DNA of 64,000 nucleotides, taken from assembly GCF_042186555.1 (NCBI RefSeq), contig NC_133327.1, positions 54,310,408 through 54,374,407 on the forward strand, written 5' to 3'. Shown piece by piece: positions 32,192-44,338 of this stretch; within the stretch, counting starts at the first letter, position 1; each line of letters starts with the position of its first letter. The notes beneath the pieces were generated by a model, which saw only the letters and a list, made by a program, of their open reading frames with translations, had not been told where the DNA came from and did not search any database. The position numbers and the translations under genes are program-made. Origin of the DNA: Aquarana catesbeiana (Eukaryota > Chordata > Amphibia > Anura > Ranidae).

Positions 32192-32369
32192 GCGATGGGG
32201 GGGGGGTCCAGAGGCAGAGATAGCCAGCGCGGAAGATATTCCAGAGGGTAGTATTGGGGGCATTAGTGGTAGGTTAACCAAAGCACAAAAACACAAGGTG
32301 AGTATAGTAGCAAGTCCTAGTTGCAATCTCGAAACACCCAATACGAGGACAATATGCGACCGATCTAAA

Positions 32370-33740
32370 CTATGTGGCATGTTCACCAATGCCAGGAGCA
32401 TGGCGGACAAGATGGGTGAACTAGAGATACTGTTCGATACTGTACGAGGAGGATTTGGATTTTGTGGGAATTTCTGAGACCTGGTTCAACAGCTCTCATG
32501 ATTGATTGGCAAACATTCAAGGGTATACCCTATACCGCAAGGATAGAGAGGGTAATAAAGGGGGAGGGGTATGCCTATATATCAAGAATAATGTACAAGT
32601 GAATGTGAGAGATGACATCACTGAGGCAGCTAGAGAGGAGGTGGAATCCTTATGGGTAGAGCTCCAAAGGGATGAAGCTAAGGGGAAAATAATACTGGGA
32701 GTATGCTATAGGCCCCCTAACCTGAGGGAGGAAGTGGAGACAGATCTCCTATCACAATTTGGATTAGCAGCAAGGATGGGAAGTGTTTTCATAATGGGGT
32801 TTTTTAATTATCCAGACATAGACTGGGTGGAGGGAACCGGGCAACCGCGGTTCTGTGCTGGGACCAATCCTATTTAATTTGTTCATAAAGGATCTGGAGG
32901 TTGGGATAAACAATTCAATCTCTGTATTTGCAGACGATACTAAGCTAAGCAGGGCAATAACTTCTCCGCAGGATGTGGAAACCTTGCAAAAAGACCTGAA
33001 CAAATTAATGGGGTGGGCGACTACATGGCAAATGAGGTTCAAAGTAGAAAAATGTAAAATAATGCATTTGGGTGGCAAAAATATGAATGCAATCTATACA
33101 CAGGGGGAGAACCTCTGGGGGAATCTAGGATGGAAAAGGACCCGGGGGTCCTAGTAGATGATAGGCTCAGCAATGGCATGCAATGCCAAGCTGCTGCTAA
33201 CAAAGCAAACAGAATATTGGCATGCATTAAAAGGGGGATCAACACCAGAGATAAAACGATAATTCTCCCACTCTACAAGGCTCTGGTCCGGCCGCACCTG
33301 GAGTATGCTGTCCAGTTCTGCGCACCAGTCCTCAGGAAGGACGTACTGGAAATGGAGTGAGTACAAAGAAAGGCAACAAAGCTAATAAAGGGTCTGGAGG
33401 ATCTTAGTTATGAGGAAAGGTTGCGAGCACTGAACTTATTCTCTCAGGAGAAGAGACGCTTGAGAGGGGATATGATTTCAATTTACAAATACCGTACTGG
33501 TGACTCCACAATAGGGATAAAACTTTTTCGCAGAAGAGAGTTTAACAAGACTCGTGGCCACTCATTAAAATGAGAAGAAAAGAGGTTTAACCTTAAACTA
33601 CGTAGAGGGTTCTTTACTGTAAGAGCGGCAAGGATGTGGAATTCCCTTCCACAGGTGGTGGTCTCAGCGGGGAGCATTGATAGCTTCAAGAAACTATTAG
33701 ATAAGCACCCGAATGACCGCAACATACAGGGATATATAAT
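32370..33740 (+). pseudogene. CR1 ORF2, endonuclease joined to RT by a large deletion
   Basis: Endonuclease start FTNARSMADKMGELEIL (about 32380), then a frameshift and GISETWFNSS, stop TGA at about 32502, YTLYRKDREGNKGGG, YRPPNL and FFNYPDIDW (32800). At about 32845 the sequence jumps to the RT block VLGPILFNLFIKDLE, so the region containing the first RT blocks and the first catalytic Asp is gone (estimated 1.1-1.3 kb by comparison with the other CR1). The FADDTKLS box and C-terminal domain follow, with stops at 33358 and 33571. Nonfunctional. Confidence 0.88.
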
Positions 33741-33841
33741 GTAATACTGACACATAATCACACACATAGGTTGGACTTGATGGACTTTTGTCTTTTTTCA
33801 ACCTCACCTACTATGTAACTATGTAACTATGTAACTATATA

Positions 33842-34343
33842 AAAAACATGCAATAAAAATTCCAGCATTATACCAAAAGATGAAAAAATTGTTCTTTTGC
33901 CAAGCAGAACCTACCTAACACATCACACAGCCTAATGATCCAATTGTAAAGGAGGTTCTGTTCACTCCTGAATCACCATCTGTGGTGGATAAACCCACTA
34001 TAATCTTGCGATAATAAGCGCCCTTTCATGGTGTAATGCATCTTTGAATAACCCATGTCTCTCCTCTTCCTCAGTAAACAGACATAGTCACCTCTCTGAT
34101 GTTGTTAGATCCATCGTTCAAATCAACTGCCTTGCTGGCAGAGACTCTCTGCCTTTTATTCACACACACACAAAGGAAGTCACAAACTGGAAGCCCTGCC
34201 TCCAACAGCCAATCGCCTCCTACACAGGATGTGACCTCACAGGATATGACCAAATAAGGATATGACAACACAGAATGTAACAACACAGGATGTGAATGTC
34301 AACACAGCAAAAATGAATTTATACAACAACCAATGAAACAATG
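33842..34343. other. No gene recognised
   Basis: Contains a short imperfect repeat of (A)CACAGGATGTGA words at 34225-34300; otherwise unclassified. Confidence 0.4.
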
Positions 34344-34548
34344 GGGGTTATTTACTAATGGAAAATCCACTTTGCACTGCAAGTGCACTGAAAGTGCACT
34401 TGGAAGTAAAGTTGCTGTAGATCCGAGGGGGACATGCAAGGTAAATAAAAAACAGCATTTTAGCTTGCACATGACTGGATGATAAAATCAGCAGAGCTTC
34501 CCCTCATTTCAGCTCTACCCCTTAGATTTAGAGCGACTGCACTTCCAA
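34344..34548. repeat. Palindromic MITE fragment
   Basis: GGTTATTTACTAATGGAAAATCC, AAGTGCACTGAAAGTGCACTTGG and the later inverse AGCGACTGCACTTCCAAG match the layout of a very common anuran palindromic repeat with GTGCACT words. Only part is present. Confidence 0.5.
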
Positions 34549-36199
34549 GCCAGTTTCCTGTTCTGTGTCACCATACAACTCTACCTACTCTTATAGATTC
34601 CTGTGTGACTATTTGCATAGCTACTCATTTCTAGCTGTCTTTTGTGTCTTTATGTATCTGTCTCCAGTGTCTGTGTGTGTCCAGGCACACACCTGTCAGC
34701 TTGAATTTTACTCCCTACTGTTTAGTAATCCCAGCACCTCAGCGCTGCAAGGGATTCTCATTTGTCCATTGGCCCTTAGTTCTAGGTGTCTGCCTGCTTG
34801 GGTGAGTAAGAGGGCCGAAACTGGGGAACTGTCTACAGCACAACCCATCTCCACCATAAGGAGCAATGGAGAAGACAAGGCAGTCCCTTAGACTCTGCGC
34901 CTCGGCCCTTTCAAGGGCCCTCACCATTGTTGCATGTGCGAACATGCTGCATTCTCCCCAGATAGTACCATTAGGTATCCTTCCTGCCCTAGAATCCTTG
35001 TACACATCAACTGTATCTTGTGTACCTGACTTCCTGTGAACCCTGAACCCCAGTGCTGCAAGTGGTTCTTACTAGCATTTTGTTTCCTGCCTGCCTGTAA
35101 AACCAGAACCCCAGTCATGCCATTCGTGTAAATCCTGTATTCTATGCTCTCCAAGTCTCTTGTCTCTGTACGTACATGAACCTGGTTAACTGTGGGATCA
35201 CTGATCCAAGCTATACGTGATAGGCCCCCCTTTGAGACAGCCTATTGTCCATGATAAATGTTTCATTGGATTCAAGATAGTGTAGACAGTTTAGTTTGGA
35301 TGACAGTTGAATAACATTTTATACTGAATGAGAATGGTTTCTCCTTATATTAGGACGTTTTTCTTTTCTTCTAGGTCTTATCTCTAGAACATAGATTTAC
35401 TTCACCAGTAAAAAAAAACTCAACGGCTTTATGGCCATTTTTGTTAATGATCTAATGTTGGACTAACAATATGAGTGGCACCATCTTCAAAAATATCCTC
35501 CCTCATTCCTTGACTTTATGACATCAGCCACAAACAGCATTGATGAAAAAAAGTGCTTTCAAAAGCTTTTTGGATGTCTGAAGAACGTTGATACTTATCA
35601 TGTCAGCTGTCTGAAAATGTCAAAGCTCAGTTTGCTACAGTATAATTGCAAAAAGGTCTGCACACATACCGGAAGTTTCTTGTCATGTGGACTGCGATAG
35701 TCCTAAAGAAAAGAATATTATTTATGAACATTGTATGCATTCTTAGGTGTTTCAGTGGAGTCTTATAGAAGAAGAGCTGTCAAAGTTACAACAGAGGAAT
35801 CAACTAAAGATTTGGCGTCCATACACTGTTAGACCAACGCATAATTTTTTTTAGACATTTTTGTATTTTTTAGCCTTGACAAAGCAAAATTAGATTTTTC
35901 TGCAAAATTGAGTACATAAATTAGGTGAAATATGAACTAGAAAAATATATATTTAAACTAAGATTAGGCAGTTAGAGGGAGATGTCGGAATTTAGAAGGG
36001 ATTGATAGGAATTGTAATTTTATCTGCCTTTCTTTAAAATGCCATTTATTTTGTATGTGTTATGAGACTTAGTTTGTTCCATCTTCCCCAATATCACAAC
36101 CACTAATATTCACATCTAGTTAGGCCCTACACAGCTTTAAATGTCACCAAAGGAATCTCTAAACTGAATAGTCAAGAACCCAACTTTTCATAACCAATG
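34549..36199. other. Unclassified, no gene
   Basis: Repeated words (CCTCAGCGCTGCAAG at 34737 and CCCCAGTGCTGCAAG at 35047; CCTGTGTGACTATTTGC) suggest a decayed LTR or leader region, but no domain, tail or border could be identified. Confidence 0.3.
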
Positions 36200-36760
36200 T
36201 ATGAATTGTTTGTTATGGCGCTGTTATGTTTTGTTAGTTGTGTGGGCAATTTTTAATTTTGCCAAGAGATGGGATTGATAGGGTAAATGGAATAGCCATT
36301 TTATTTATCAAACATTTAGTTATACGTATCAAAACATGTGAAGCAGATATACTTGGTACAAATATGTTAGAAGTCATATGATGTAACAGCTGTTTCGGTT
36401 GTGGTCAAATGCCATTCACACCTTCAGCTGTGAAAATGTCTCTGGCTTTTCCCACAGAACTTTGGAAGTGACGTGTATATGTTAAATGACCATCTGCATA
36501 TCAATGAATATCACCAAAGAGTTGAATGGGCCTTCAAAAGAGTCCCATTCAAGGTGCCACCCCCTTCAGAATGTGTAAATTGTACTATGAGGCTCTCAGC
36601 CATTTCAGAACAATTATTTTGAACGTATCATGTACTGTATTGTTCTCCTTGCTTGTGGATAGCTACATGCTTGAATAATAAATACATCTTTGTTGAATTC
36701 GGCTTCAGCAGTCAACATTTTATTGAAACCCCTTGAGTTTTGAGGTTTCCCTGTCACTTC
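36200..36760 (+). repeat. Possible solo LTR
   Basis: The end of the interval has AATAAATACA (36677), a T-rich stretch and ATTGAAACCCCTTGAGTTTTGAGG before CCCTGTCA, resembling R-U5. The left end is not fixed. Low confidence. Confidence 0.3.
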
Positions 36761-36767
36761 CAATTAC

Positions 36768-37075
36768 TTGCGGTCCTCAGTACTCAAAGTCCTCAGTACT
36801 CACAATGCTCCTAGTTACTCACAGCCCTCAGTAATCACAATGCTTCCAGTTACTCAGTTTTCAGTACTCACAATCCTCCCAGTTACTCAGTCCTCAATAC
36901 TCACAATACTCCCAGTTACTCAGTCCTTAGTACTCACAATGCTTCCATTTACTCAGTCCTCAGTACTCACAATGCTCTCAGTTACTCAGTCCTCAGTACT
37001 CACAATACTCCAGATACTCACATTCCTCAGTACTCACAATGCTCCAAGTTAGTAACATTCCTCAGTACTCAGTCC
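36768..37075. repeat. Minisatellite (CCTCAGTACTCACAATGCTCC-AGTTACTCAGT)
   Basis: About ten imperfect copies of a ~30-bp unit. The 94-codon open frame through it is a repeat artefact. Confidence 0.9.
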
Positions 37076-37395
37076 CAGCTCCCACAATCCTCTCACACAG
37101 CCTCAGCTCTCACTCCTGCCACTCCTAATTCAAAGCACCGCCGATTACCACTGGGTCCACCACTTAGCTCAGCTTTCGCTGCCCAGCCTCAAACAGCTTC
37201 CACTCACCACTCAGCGTGTCCTCTCAGCGTGTCCTGAAGGGTTCTCCTGTGCCCAGCACACTCTCAGAGATCCTGTGCTCAGCCTACTTACAGATCCATT
37301 ATCAGCCCACACAGCCCACACAGCCCGCACAGCCCACTCATAGATCCAACGTACAATATCTTTTAACTTGACATAAGCACACCAACACCCACACA
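37076..37395. other. No gene recognised
   Basis: C-rich, with short repeats such as CACAGCCC at 37308-37340. Unclassified. Confidence 0.4.
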
Positions 37396-37452
37396 GGTTA
37401 AACTGGATGAACTAGTGTCTTTATTCAACCTTATCAGCTATGTAACTAAATG
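37396..37452 (+). repeat. Old CR1-type 3' tail
   Basis: AGGTTAAACTGGATGAACTA, TCTTTATTCAACC and TATGTAACTAAATGTAAC match the terminal 60 bp of the CR1 elements in this window, diverged. It is an extremely 5'-truncated insertion. Confidence 0.65.
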
Positions 37453-37886
37453 TAACTTCCTTGAAAAATTGAGTTATTTAATTCTTTTCTGCAGGAGCTT
37501 TAGCATTAAAGAGTCTCACGTTAACCCTAAAAAATGCCCAAATTACTTGTAAACATCTCCCAGGCACAATGGTTATATAAGACAAAAGTTCAACGTGGTT
37601 GATGATGGATAGGGATGAGCTTCATGTTCGAGTTGAACCCATGTTCGACTTGAACGTCTCCTGTTCGCCCTTTCGCCGAATTGCGAACGATATGGGCCGT
37701 TCGCGCCAAATTCGTGTGGCGCGTCACAGCCCATAATTCACTGCGGCATCGCAGTGCGTTGCTAGCTGATGATTAGCCAAGCATGCACTATGACCCGCAT
37801 GTTTGGCCAATCACAGCGCCATCAGTAGAGAGAGCTGTAATTGGCCAAAGCCTTATGGCTCAGGGGGTTTAGAACAGGCCCCACAC

Positions 37887-37894
37887 TATATAAG
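37887..37894 (+). promoter_or_regulatory. TATA box of the hAT element
   Basis: TATATAAG in a GC-rich setting (CCACACTATATAAGGCCGCC), preceded by CCAAT-type words (GCCAATCACAG at 37814, TTGGCCAAAG at 37842) and followed by GTGTAGTGTGTTCTGG. A good RNA polymerase II core promoter for a transcript running into the leader and transposase. Confidence 0.6.
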
Positions 37895-38050
37895 GCCGCC
37901 TGCACGGCGGCCCTGTGTAGTGTGTTCTGGCGTGCTTAGAGAGAGAGACAGAAAGTGTCATTTCATTTGAGTTAGCTAGATTAGGCAGGACAGTCAGTGA
38001 GTTAGCTGCACTTACAGTGTATTGTGTATATATGTATGCATCCCAGGTGT

Positions 38051-38052
<2 letters not shown>

Positions 38053-38099
<47 letters not shown>
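38053..38099. repeat. (TA)n microsatellite
   Basis: About 23 TA units. Confidence 0.98.
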
Positions 38100-38103
<4 letters not shown>

Positions 38104-38249
38104 TGTATTCAGTTTAGCTAGATCCGTTCCTGCTATCTTCCTACTGACAGACAGGCTTGCCTTGTTACAGTATTTACAGCTACCTGAAGAAAATTGCTGG
38201 TGTTCTTTTGATCCTATTAGTACCACAGTCAGGCAGCTAGACTATTTAC

Positions 38250-39423
38250 AGTTAGTGTAGTGCGTCCTCCTCACAGTGTTCAGTTAAAGCTACAAGTTAG
38301 TTTAGTGTGACCTCTGCACAGTGTTCAGCTAAAACTACAAGTTAGTGTAGTGCGTCCTCCTCACATGGTTCAGCTAAAGCTACAAGTTAGGGTAGTGCGT
38401 CCTCCTCACAGTGTTCAGCTAAAGCTACAAGTTAGGGTAGTGCATCCTCCTCACAGTGTTCAGCTAAAGCTACAAGTTAGTTTAGTGTGACCTCTGCACA
38501 GTGTTCAGCTAAAGCTACAAGTTAGGGTAGTGCGTCCTCCTCACAGTGTTCAGCTAAAGCTACAAGTTGGTGTAGTGCGTCCTCCTCACAGTGTTCAGCT
38601 AAAACTACAAGTTAGTGTAGTGCGACCTCTGCACAGTGTTCAGCTAAAGCTACAAGTTAGTGTAGTGCGTCCTCTGAACAGTGTTCAGCTAAAACTACAA
38701 GTTAGTGTAGTGCGACCTCTGCACAGTGTTCAGCTAAAGCTACAAGTTAGTGTAGTGCGTCCTCCTCACAGTGTTCAGCTAAAGCTACAAGTTGGTGTAG
38801 TGCGTCCTCCTCACAGTGTTCAGCTAAAACTACAAGTTAGTGTAGTGCGACCTCTGCACAGTGTTCAGCTAAAGCTAAAAGTTAGTGTAGTGCGTCCTCT
38901 GAACAGTGTTCAGCTAAAGCTACAAGTTAGTTTAGTGTGACCTCTGCACAGTGTTCAGCTAAAACTACAAGTTAGTGTAGTGCGTCCTCCTCACATGGTT
39001 CAGCTAAAGCTACAAGTTAGTTTAGTGTGACCTCTGCACAGTGTTCAGCTAAAGCTACAAGTTAGGGTAGTGCGTCCTCCTCACAGTGTTCAGCTAAAGC
39101 TACAAGTTAGGGTAGTGCGTCCTCCTCACAGTGTTCAGCTAAAGCTACAAGTTAGTTTAGTGTGACCTCTGCACAGTGTTCAGCTAAAGCTACAAGTTAG
39201 GGTAGTGCGTCCTCCTCACAGTGTTCAGCTAAAGCTACAAGTTGGTGTAGTGCGTCCTCCTCACAGTGTTCAGCTAATACTACAAGTTAGTGTAGTGCGA
39301 CCTCTGCACAGTGTTCAGCTAAAGCTACAAGTTAGTGTGGTGCGTCCTCTGAACAGTGTTCAGCTAAAACTACAAGTTAGTGTAGTGCGTCCTCTGAACA
39401 GTGTTCAGCTAAAACTACAAGTT
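38250..39423. repeat. 45-bp tandem array, ~26 copies
   Basis: The unit starts CAGCTAAAGCTACAAGTTAG, continues TGTAGTGCGTCCTCCTCACA and ends GTGTT; variants alternate CCTCCTCACA and CCTCTGCACA, forming a higher-order pattern. Because 45 is divisible by three it yields open frames (38530-38940, 39205-39564) with a 15-residue repeat, judged non-coding. Confidence 0.95.
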
Positions 39424-40862
39424 AGTTTTTTGCGAGCTCTGCACAGTGTTCAGCTAAAGCTACCTGTAGAAGGTTGGTGGTGTTTTCCTGATCCTATCAC
39501 TACCGCAGGCAGATACATAAGCTACAAGTTAGTTTTTTGCGAGCTCTGCACAGTGTTCAGCTAAAGCTACCTGTAGAAGGTTGGTGTTGTTTTCCTGATG
39601 ATATCACTACCGCAGGCAGCTAACTAAGCTACAAGTTAGTTGTTTGCGAGCTCTGCACAGTGTTCAGCTAAAGCTACCTGTAGAAGGTTGGTGGTGTTTT
39701 CCTGATCCTATCACTACCGCAGGCAGCTAAAGAAGCTACAAGTTAGTTTTTTGCAAGCTCTGCACAGTGTTCAGCTAAAGCCACCTGTAGAAGGTTGGTG
39801 GTGTTTTCCTGATCCTATCACTACAGCAGGCAGCTAAATAAGCTACAAGTTAGTTTTTTGCGAGCTCTGCACAGTGTTTACCTATAGCTACCTGTCGAAG
39901 GTTGGTGGTGTTTTCCTGATCCTATCACTACCGCAGGCAGCTAAATAAGCTATAAGTTAGTTTTTTGCAAGCTCTGCACAGTGTTCACCTAAAGCTACCT
40001 GTAGAAGGTTGGTGATGTTTTCCTGATCCTATCACTACCACAGGCAGCTAAATAAGCTACAAGTTAGTTTTTTGCGGTCTCTGCACAGTGTTCACCTAAA
40101 GCTACCTGTCGAAGGTTGGTGGTGTTTTCCTGATCCTATCACTACCGCAGGCAGCTAAATAAGCTACAAGTTAGTTTTTTGTGAGCTCTGCACAGTGTTC
40201 ACCTAAAGCTACCTGCAGAAGGTTGGTGGTATTTTCCTGATCCTATCACTACCGCAGGCAGCTAAATAAGCTACAAGTTATTTTTTTGCAAGCTCTGCAC
40301 AGTGTTCACCTAAAGCTACCTGTATTAGGTTGGTGGTGTTTTCCTGATCCTATCACTACCGCAGGAAGCTAAATAAGCTACAAGTTAGTTTTTTGCAAGC
40401 TCTGCACAGTGTTCAACTAAAGCTACCTGTCGAAGGTTGGTGGTGTTTTCCTGATCCTATCACTACCGCAGGCAGCTAACTAAGCTACAAGTTAGTTTTT
40501 TGCGAGCTCTGCACAGTGTTCACCTAAAGCTACCCGTAGAAGGTTGGTGGTGTTTTCCTGATTCTATCACTACTGCAGGCAGCTAAATAAGCTACAAGTT
40601 ATTTTTTTGTGAGCTCTACACAGTGTTCACCTAAAGCTACCTGTAGAAGGTTGGTGGTGTTTTCCTGATCCTATCACTACCGCAGGCAGCTAAATAAGCT
40701 ACAAGTTAGTTTTTTGCAAGCTCTGCACAGCGTTCAGCTAAAGCTAGCTGTAGAAGGTTGGTGCTGTTTTCCTGATCCTATCACTACCACAGGCAGCTAA
40801 ATAAGCTACAAGTTAGTTCAAGCTAGTAAAGCTACCTGTAGAAGGTTGGTGGTGTTCTCATA
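39424..40862. repeat. 107-bp tandem array, ~13 copies
   Basis: The unit includes GCTACAAGTTAGTTTTTTGC, GAGCTCTGCACAGTGTTCAC, CTAAAGCTACCTGTAGAAGG and TTGGTGGTGTTTTCCTGATC. Its first half is homologous to the 45-bp unit of the neighbouring array, so the longer unit probably grew from the shorter by capture of the GAAGGTTGGTGGTGTT segment, or the reverse. Confidence 0.95.
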
Positions 40863-40897
40863 CTACAGGCAGGCAGTTGATTTTGCTAGCTGCAGTA

Positions 40898-40902
<5 letters not shown>

Positions 40903-40954
<52 letters not shown>
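40903..40954. repeat. (TA)n microsatellite
   Basis: About 26 TA units ending at ATATCCCAGC. Confidence 0.98.
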
Positions 40955-40957
<3 letters not shown>

Positions 40958-40984
40958 AGCTTAGTGCAGCTACAGGCCATTAGT

Positions 40985-43900
40985 ATGTCTGGAAGGCCAA
41001 CGAGGAGAGGCAGACAGTCACAAGCCAATAAAAGAGGGTAAGCAGGCTCTGTGTCTAGAGGCAACAGTGCTGGTCGTGGAGACGGTGCATCCTCATCAGC
41101 ACGTGGCCGTGGGACACGCTTGGCCTTTTTTTGGCAGCTGGCCGTGTTGAGCCACAACATGCGGAAGACTTGGTTGAGTGGATGACCAAGCCGTCCTCAT
41201 CCTCCTCATCCTCTCTCACCCATGCTCAGGGTACTTTGTCTGGCAAAGCAGCTGCCAACGCGGCCTCTTCCCTCGGCTCAATGGCATCAGTCACTCCTTC
41301 CCTAGCCCCACCATGTCCTCCTGAGGAGTCCCTCAAACTGTTTGACCACAGTGTTGGGTACATGCTCCAGGAGGATGCCCAGCGTTTAGAAGGCTCTGAT
41401 GATGATACTGAGCTAGATGAAGGCAGTAACGTGAGCACGGACAGAGGAGCTAACCAAGAAGGACAGCAATCTGGCAGTCATGCTCCCCCTGCTGCAGCAT
41501 ACTGCCAGGTTTGCTCCAGTGATGAGGAGGGAGGGGATGATGAGGTCACTGACTCAACGTGGGTGCCTGATAGGAGAGAGGAGGAGGAGGAGGCACATCA
41601 CCAACGAGGCAGGATGCCCTCCAGGGGCCAGCCTAAGGGCAGCACACTGACTGCATCACACCCCAATGCTCCGCATGTGCAGGGCACTGCTGTCTCTGCA
41701 CGTTATTCCAAAAGTTCTTTGGTGTGGGCCTTTTTTGAGACGAGTGCATCAGATCGCACCGCTGCTATTTGCAAGATATGTCTCAAGCGTATCTCGTGTG
41801 GCCAAAACATCTCCCGCTTGGGCACCACATGCTTGACCAGACATATGTTGACCTGACATGCAGTTCATTGGCAAGCGTATCTAAAAGACCCACACCAAAG
41901 ATCAAAGAGGACCTCTCCTTGCCCCTCATCAGCTGAGATCTCCAACTCCACTATACCTTCAGTCCTCTCTGAGACCTGCACTGAGAGGAATGAAGGTGTA
42001 GAATTAGGTGTGTCACAGCCAAGTACTTGTGGGCAATCTGCTTTCGGTACACCGACGTCAGATTGTACCGGGCAAATTTCCCTGCCCCAGCTGCTGCACC
42101 GCCGAAAGAAGTTCGCTCCCAGCCATCCACATGCCCAGCGGTTGAATGCTAGCTTGGCAAAATTGCTAGCACTTCAACTGCTGCCTTTTCAGTTGGTAGA
42201 CTCTGCCGCCTTCCGTGAGTTTGTGGAATGTGCGGTTCCTCAGTGGCAGGTACCCAAACACCACTTTTTCTCACGGAAGGCGATTCCGGCTCTCTACCGG
42301 CATGTGGAATGCAATGTCCATGCATCGCTGGACAGGGTGGTCGGCGGTAAGGTGCATATTACCACTGACTCATGCTCCAGCAGGCATGGACAGGGACGTT
42401 ACCTAAGTTTCACCGCGCATTGGGTGACTCTGCTGGCAGCTGGGAAGGATGCAGGACAAGGTGCAGTAGTGTTAGAGGTTGTTCCACCACCACGCCTCCA
42501 AAATGCCACTACTAATGATTGTGACACACCTCTCTCCTCCATGCCCTCCTCTTCTTCTTCCTCCATGGCCTCTTCCTGTGCTTTGTCCTCGGAACCAGCG
42601 GTGCTCCGTAGCCGTTCAAGGGGCTACGCAAGTATGCAGGCCAAAAGACGCCATGCAATGCTTGAGCTGGTGTGCTTGGGGGACAGGGGCCACAGTGGGG
42701 CAGAGGTTCTGTCAGCTCTGCAGGGGCAGGTTCAGAGGTGGTTGACGCCATGCCAACTTAAGGCAGGAATGGTGGTTTGCGACAATGGCACCAACCTCCT
42801 CTCTGCCATCCGACAGGGACAACTGACCCATGTGCCCTGTTTGGCTCACGTCCTTAACTTGGTGGTGCAGCGGTTCTTGGGCAGGTACCCGGGCTTACAG
42901 GATGTCCTGAGGCAGGCCAGGAAAGTCTGTGTGCATTTCTGCCGGTCATATAATGCCAGTGCTCCAAAAGGAGTTTAACCTGCCCAAGAACCGCCTAATC
43001 TGTGACATGCCTACCAGGTGGAACTCAACGTTGGCCATGCTGCAGTGGCTGCACACACAGCAGAGGGCCATCAATGAGTACCTGTGCGACTATGGCACCA
43101 GAACAGGGTCAGAGGAGCTTGTTTTTTTTCCCCACGCCAGTGGGCCATGATCAGGGATGCATGCACTGTCCTGTCACCATTTGAGGAGGCCACGAGGATG
43201 GTGAGCAGTGACAGTGCATGCATCAGTGACACTGTCCCCCTTGTCCACCTGTTGGAGCACACGCTGCGTGGAATAATGGACAGGGCACTTGAGGCAGAAC
43301 AGAGGCAGGAAGAGGAGGACTTCCTTAGCTCTCAAGGCCTCTTTTTTCCAGACAGTGTTCCTGCATGCCCGCCGATCACACAGGAAGAGGACGAGGAGGA
43401 GGAGGATTGCGTCAGTATGGAGGTGGAGCCTGGCACTGAGCATCAGCAGCAGTCTTTAAGGGATCAGTCCCAAGAAACACATGGACTTGTACGTGGCTGG
43501 GAGGAGGTGGCTGCGGACCATGTCATCCTTAGTGACCCAGAGGACTCCGGACCGAATGCCTCAGCAAACCTACACTGCATGGCCTCCCTGATCCTGCAAA
43601 GCCTGCGTAAGGATCCTCGTATTTGTGGTATCAAGGAGAAGGACCAACACTGGCTGGCAACCCTCCTTGATCCACGTTACAAGGGTAAGGTTGCAGACCT
43701 TATCTTGCCATCGCAGAGGCAGCAGAGGATGAAACATCTTTGGGAGGCCTTGCAGAAAGGTCTGTGCAGCGCGTTCCCAGAGACTGGGAGGTTACAAACT
43801 CCTGTTTCTGGACAACGTGTTGCTGAGGCTTCGGTCAGTCAAAGAAGGAACGGTGGAGAAGGTGGCCGTCTGACCGATGCGTTCAGACAATTTTTTAGTC

Positions 43901-44256
43901 CGCAGCCCCAAGGTATGATCGGTTCCAGCAACCATCGCCAGCGTCTGTTTTACATGGTGCAGGAATACCTAGGGGCAAGATCTGACTTGGACACCTTTCC
44001 CACCGAAAATCCTCTGGGTTACTGGGTCTTGAGGATGGATCACTGGCCAGAGCTTGCACAGTATGCAATTGAGCTACTGGCCTTTCCTGCATCCAGCGTT
44101 CTTTCGGAACGCACATTCAGTGCTGCTGGAGGCTTTGTAACCGATCACAGGGTACCTCTGTCCACCGACACGGTCGATCGACTGACCTTCATAAAAATGA
44201 ATCAGTCTTGGATCACCACCAGCTACCAAGCACCTGATGCTAATGTAACCGAATAA
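40985..44256 (+). pseudogene. hAT transposase with BED zinc finger, broken
   Basis: The start ATG at 40985 gives MSGRPTRRGRQSQANKRG, then TAA at 41039-41041. Frame change near 41130. An acidic, serine-rich N-terminal region leads to a BED finger at about 41690-41850 (SLVWAFFE, CKICLKRI, CLTRHM). TGA at 41854-41856 (arginine codon CGA expected). The catalytic core follows: ITTDSCSSRHG (first Asp, about 42360), VCDNGTNLLSAIRQG (second Asp, about 42780), CLAHVLNL (the C-x2-H insertion site) and LATLLDPRYKG. The C-terminal hAT dimerisation domain (YAIELLAFPASSVLSERTFS, with the catalytic Glu) is at about 44060-44120. Frameshifts near 42960 and in the T9 run at 43122-43130. Five lesions, but all catalytic residues remain. 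The bases after RG at 41037 read GGTAAGC, also a possible splice donor. Confidence 0.88.
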
Positions 44257-44338
44257 TTTTTTTTGAAATCTCAGATCCCTTCAAAGACTGCGTATGCTGA
44301 TGCTGAGTGACTATCCTGAGTAATTATCCTCTTCCTGC

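Larger units (their letters stand above)
30930..33841 (+). mobile_element. CR1 LINE, near full-length but with internal deletion
   Basis: Order: 5' UTR with repeated TACCTGTGTATTGT-type words (about 30930-31210), ORF1 (31211-32191), ORF2 start near 32370, a deletion of most of ORF2 at about 32845, the remaining RT, 3' UTR and a tail of TATGTAAC repeats (33813-33838). Same family as the minus-strand CR1 at 14809-16792. Confidence 0.9.

Noticed and set aside
34549..35300. Possible host exons
   Set aside because: No open frame with splice signals or recognisable domain, and repeated words point to a decayed repeat.
38530..39564. Open frames of 119-136 codons with 15-residue repeats in the 45-bp array
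   Set aside because: The unit length is divisible by three, so open frames arise mechanically. Other units in the same array contain in-frame stops, and there is no start context or domain.
38250..40862. CRISPR-like regular repeats
   Set aside because: Units are contiguous with no unique spacers, and the genome is clearly that of a vertebrate. It is an ordinary tandem array.
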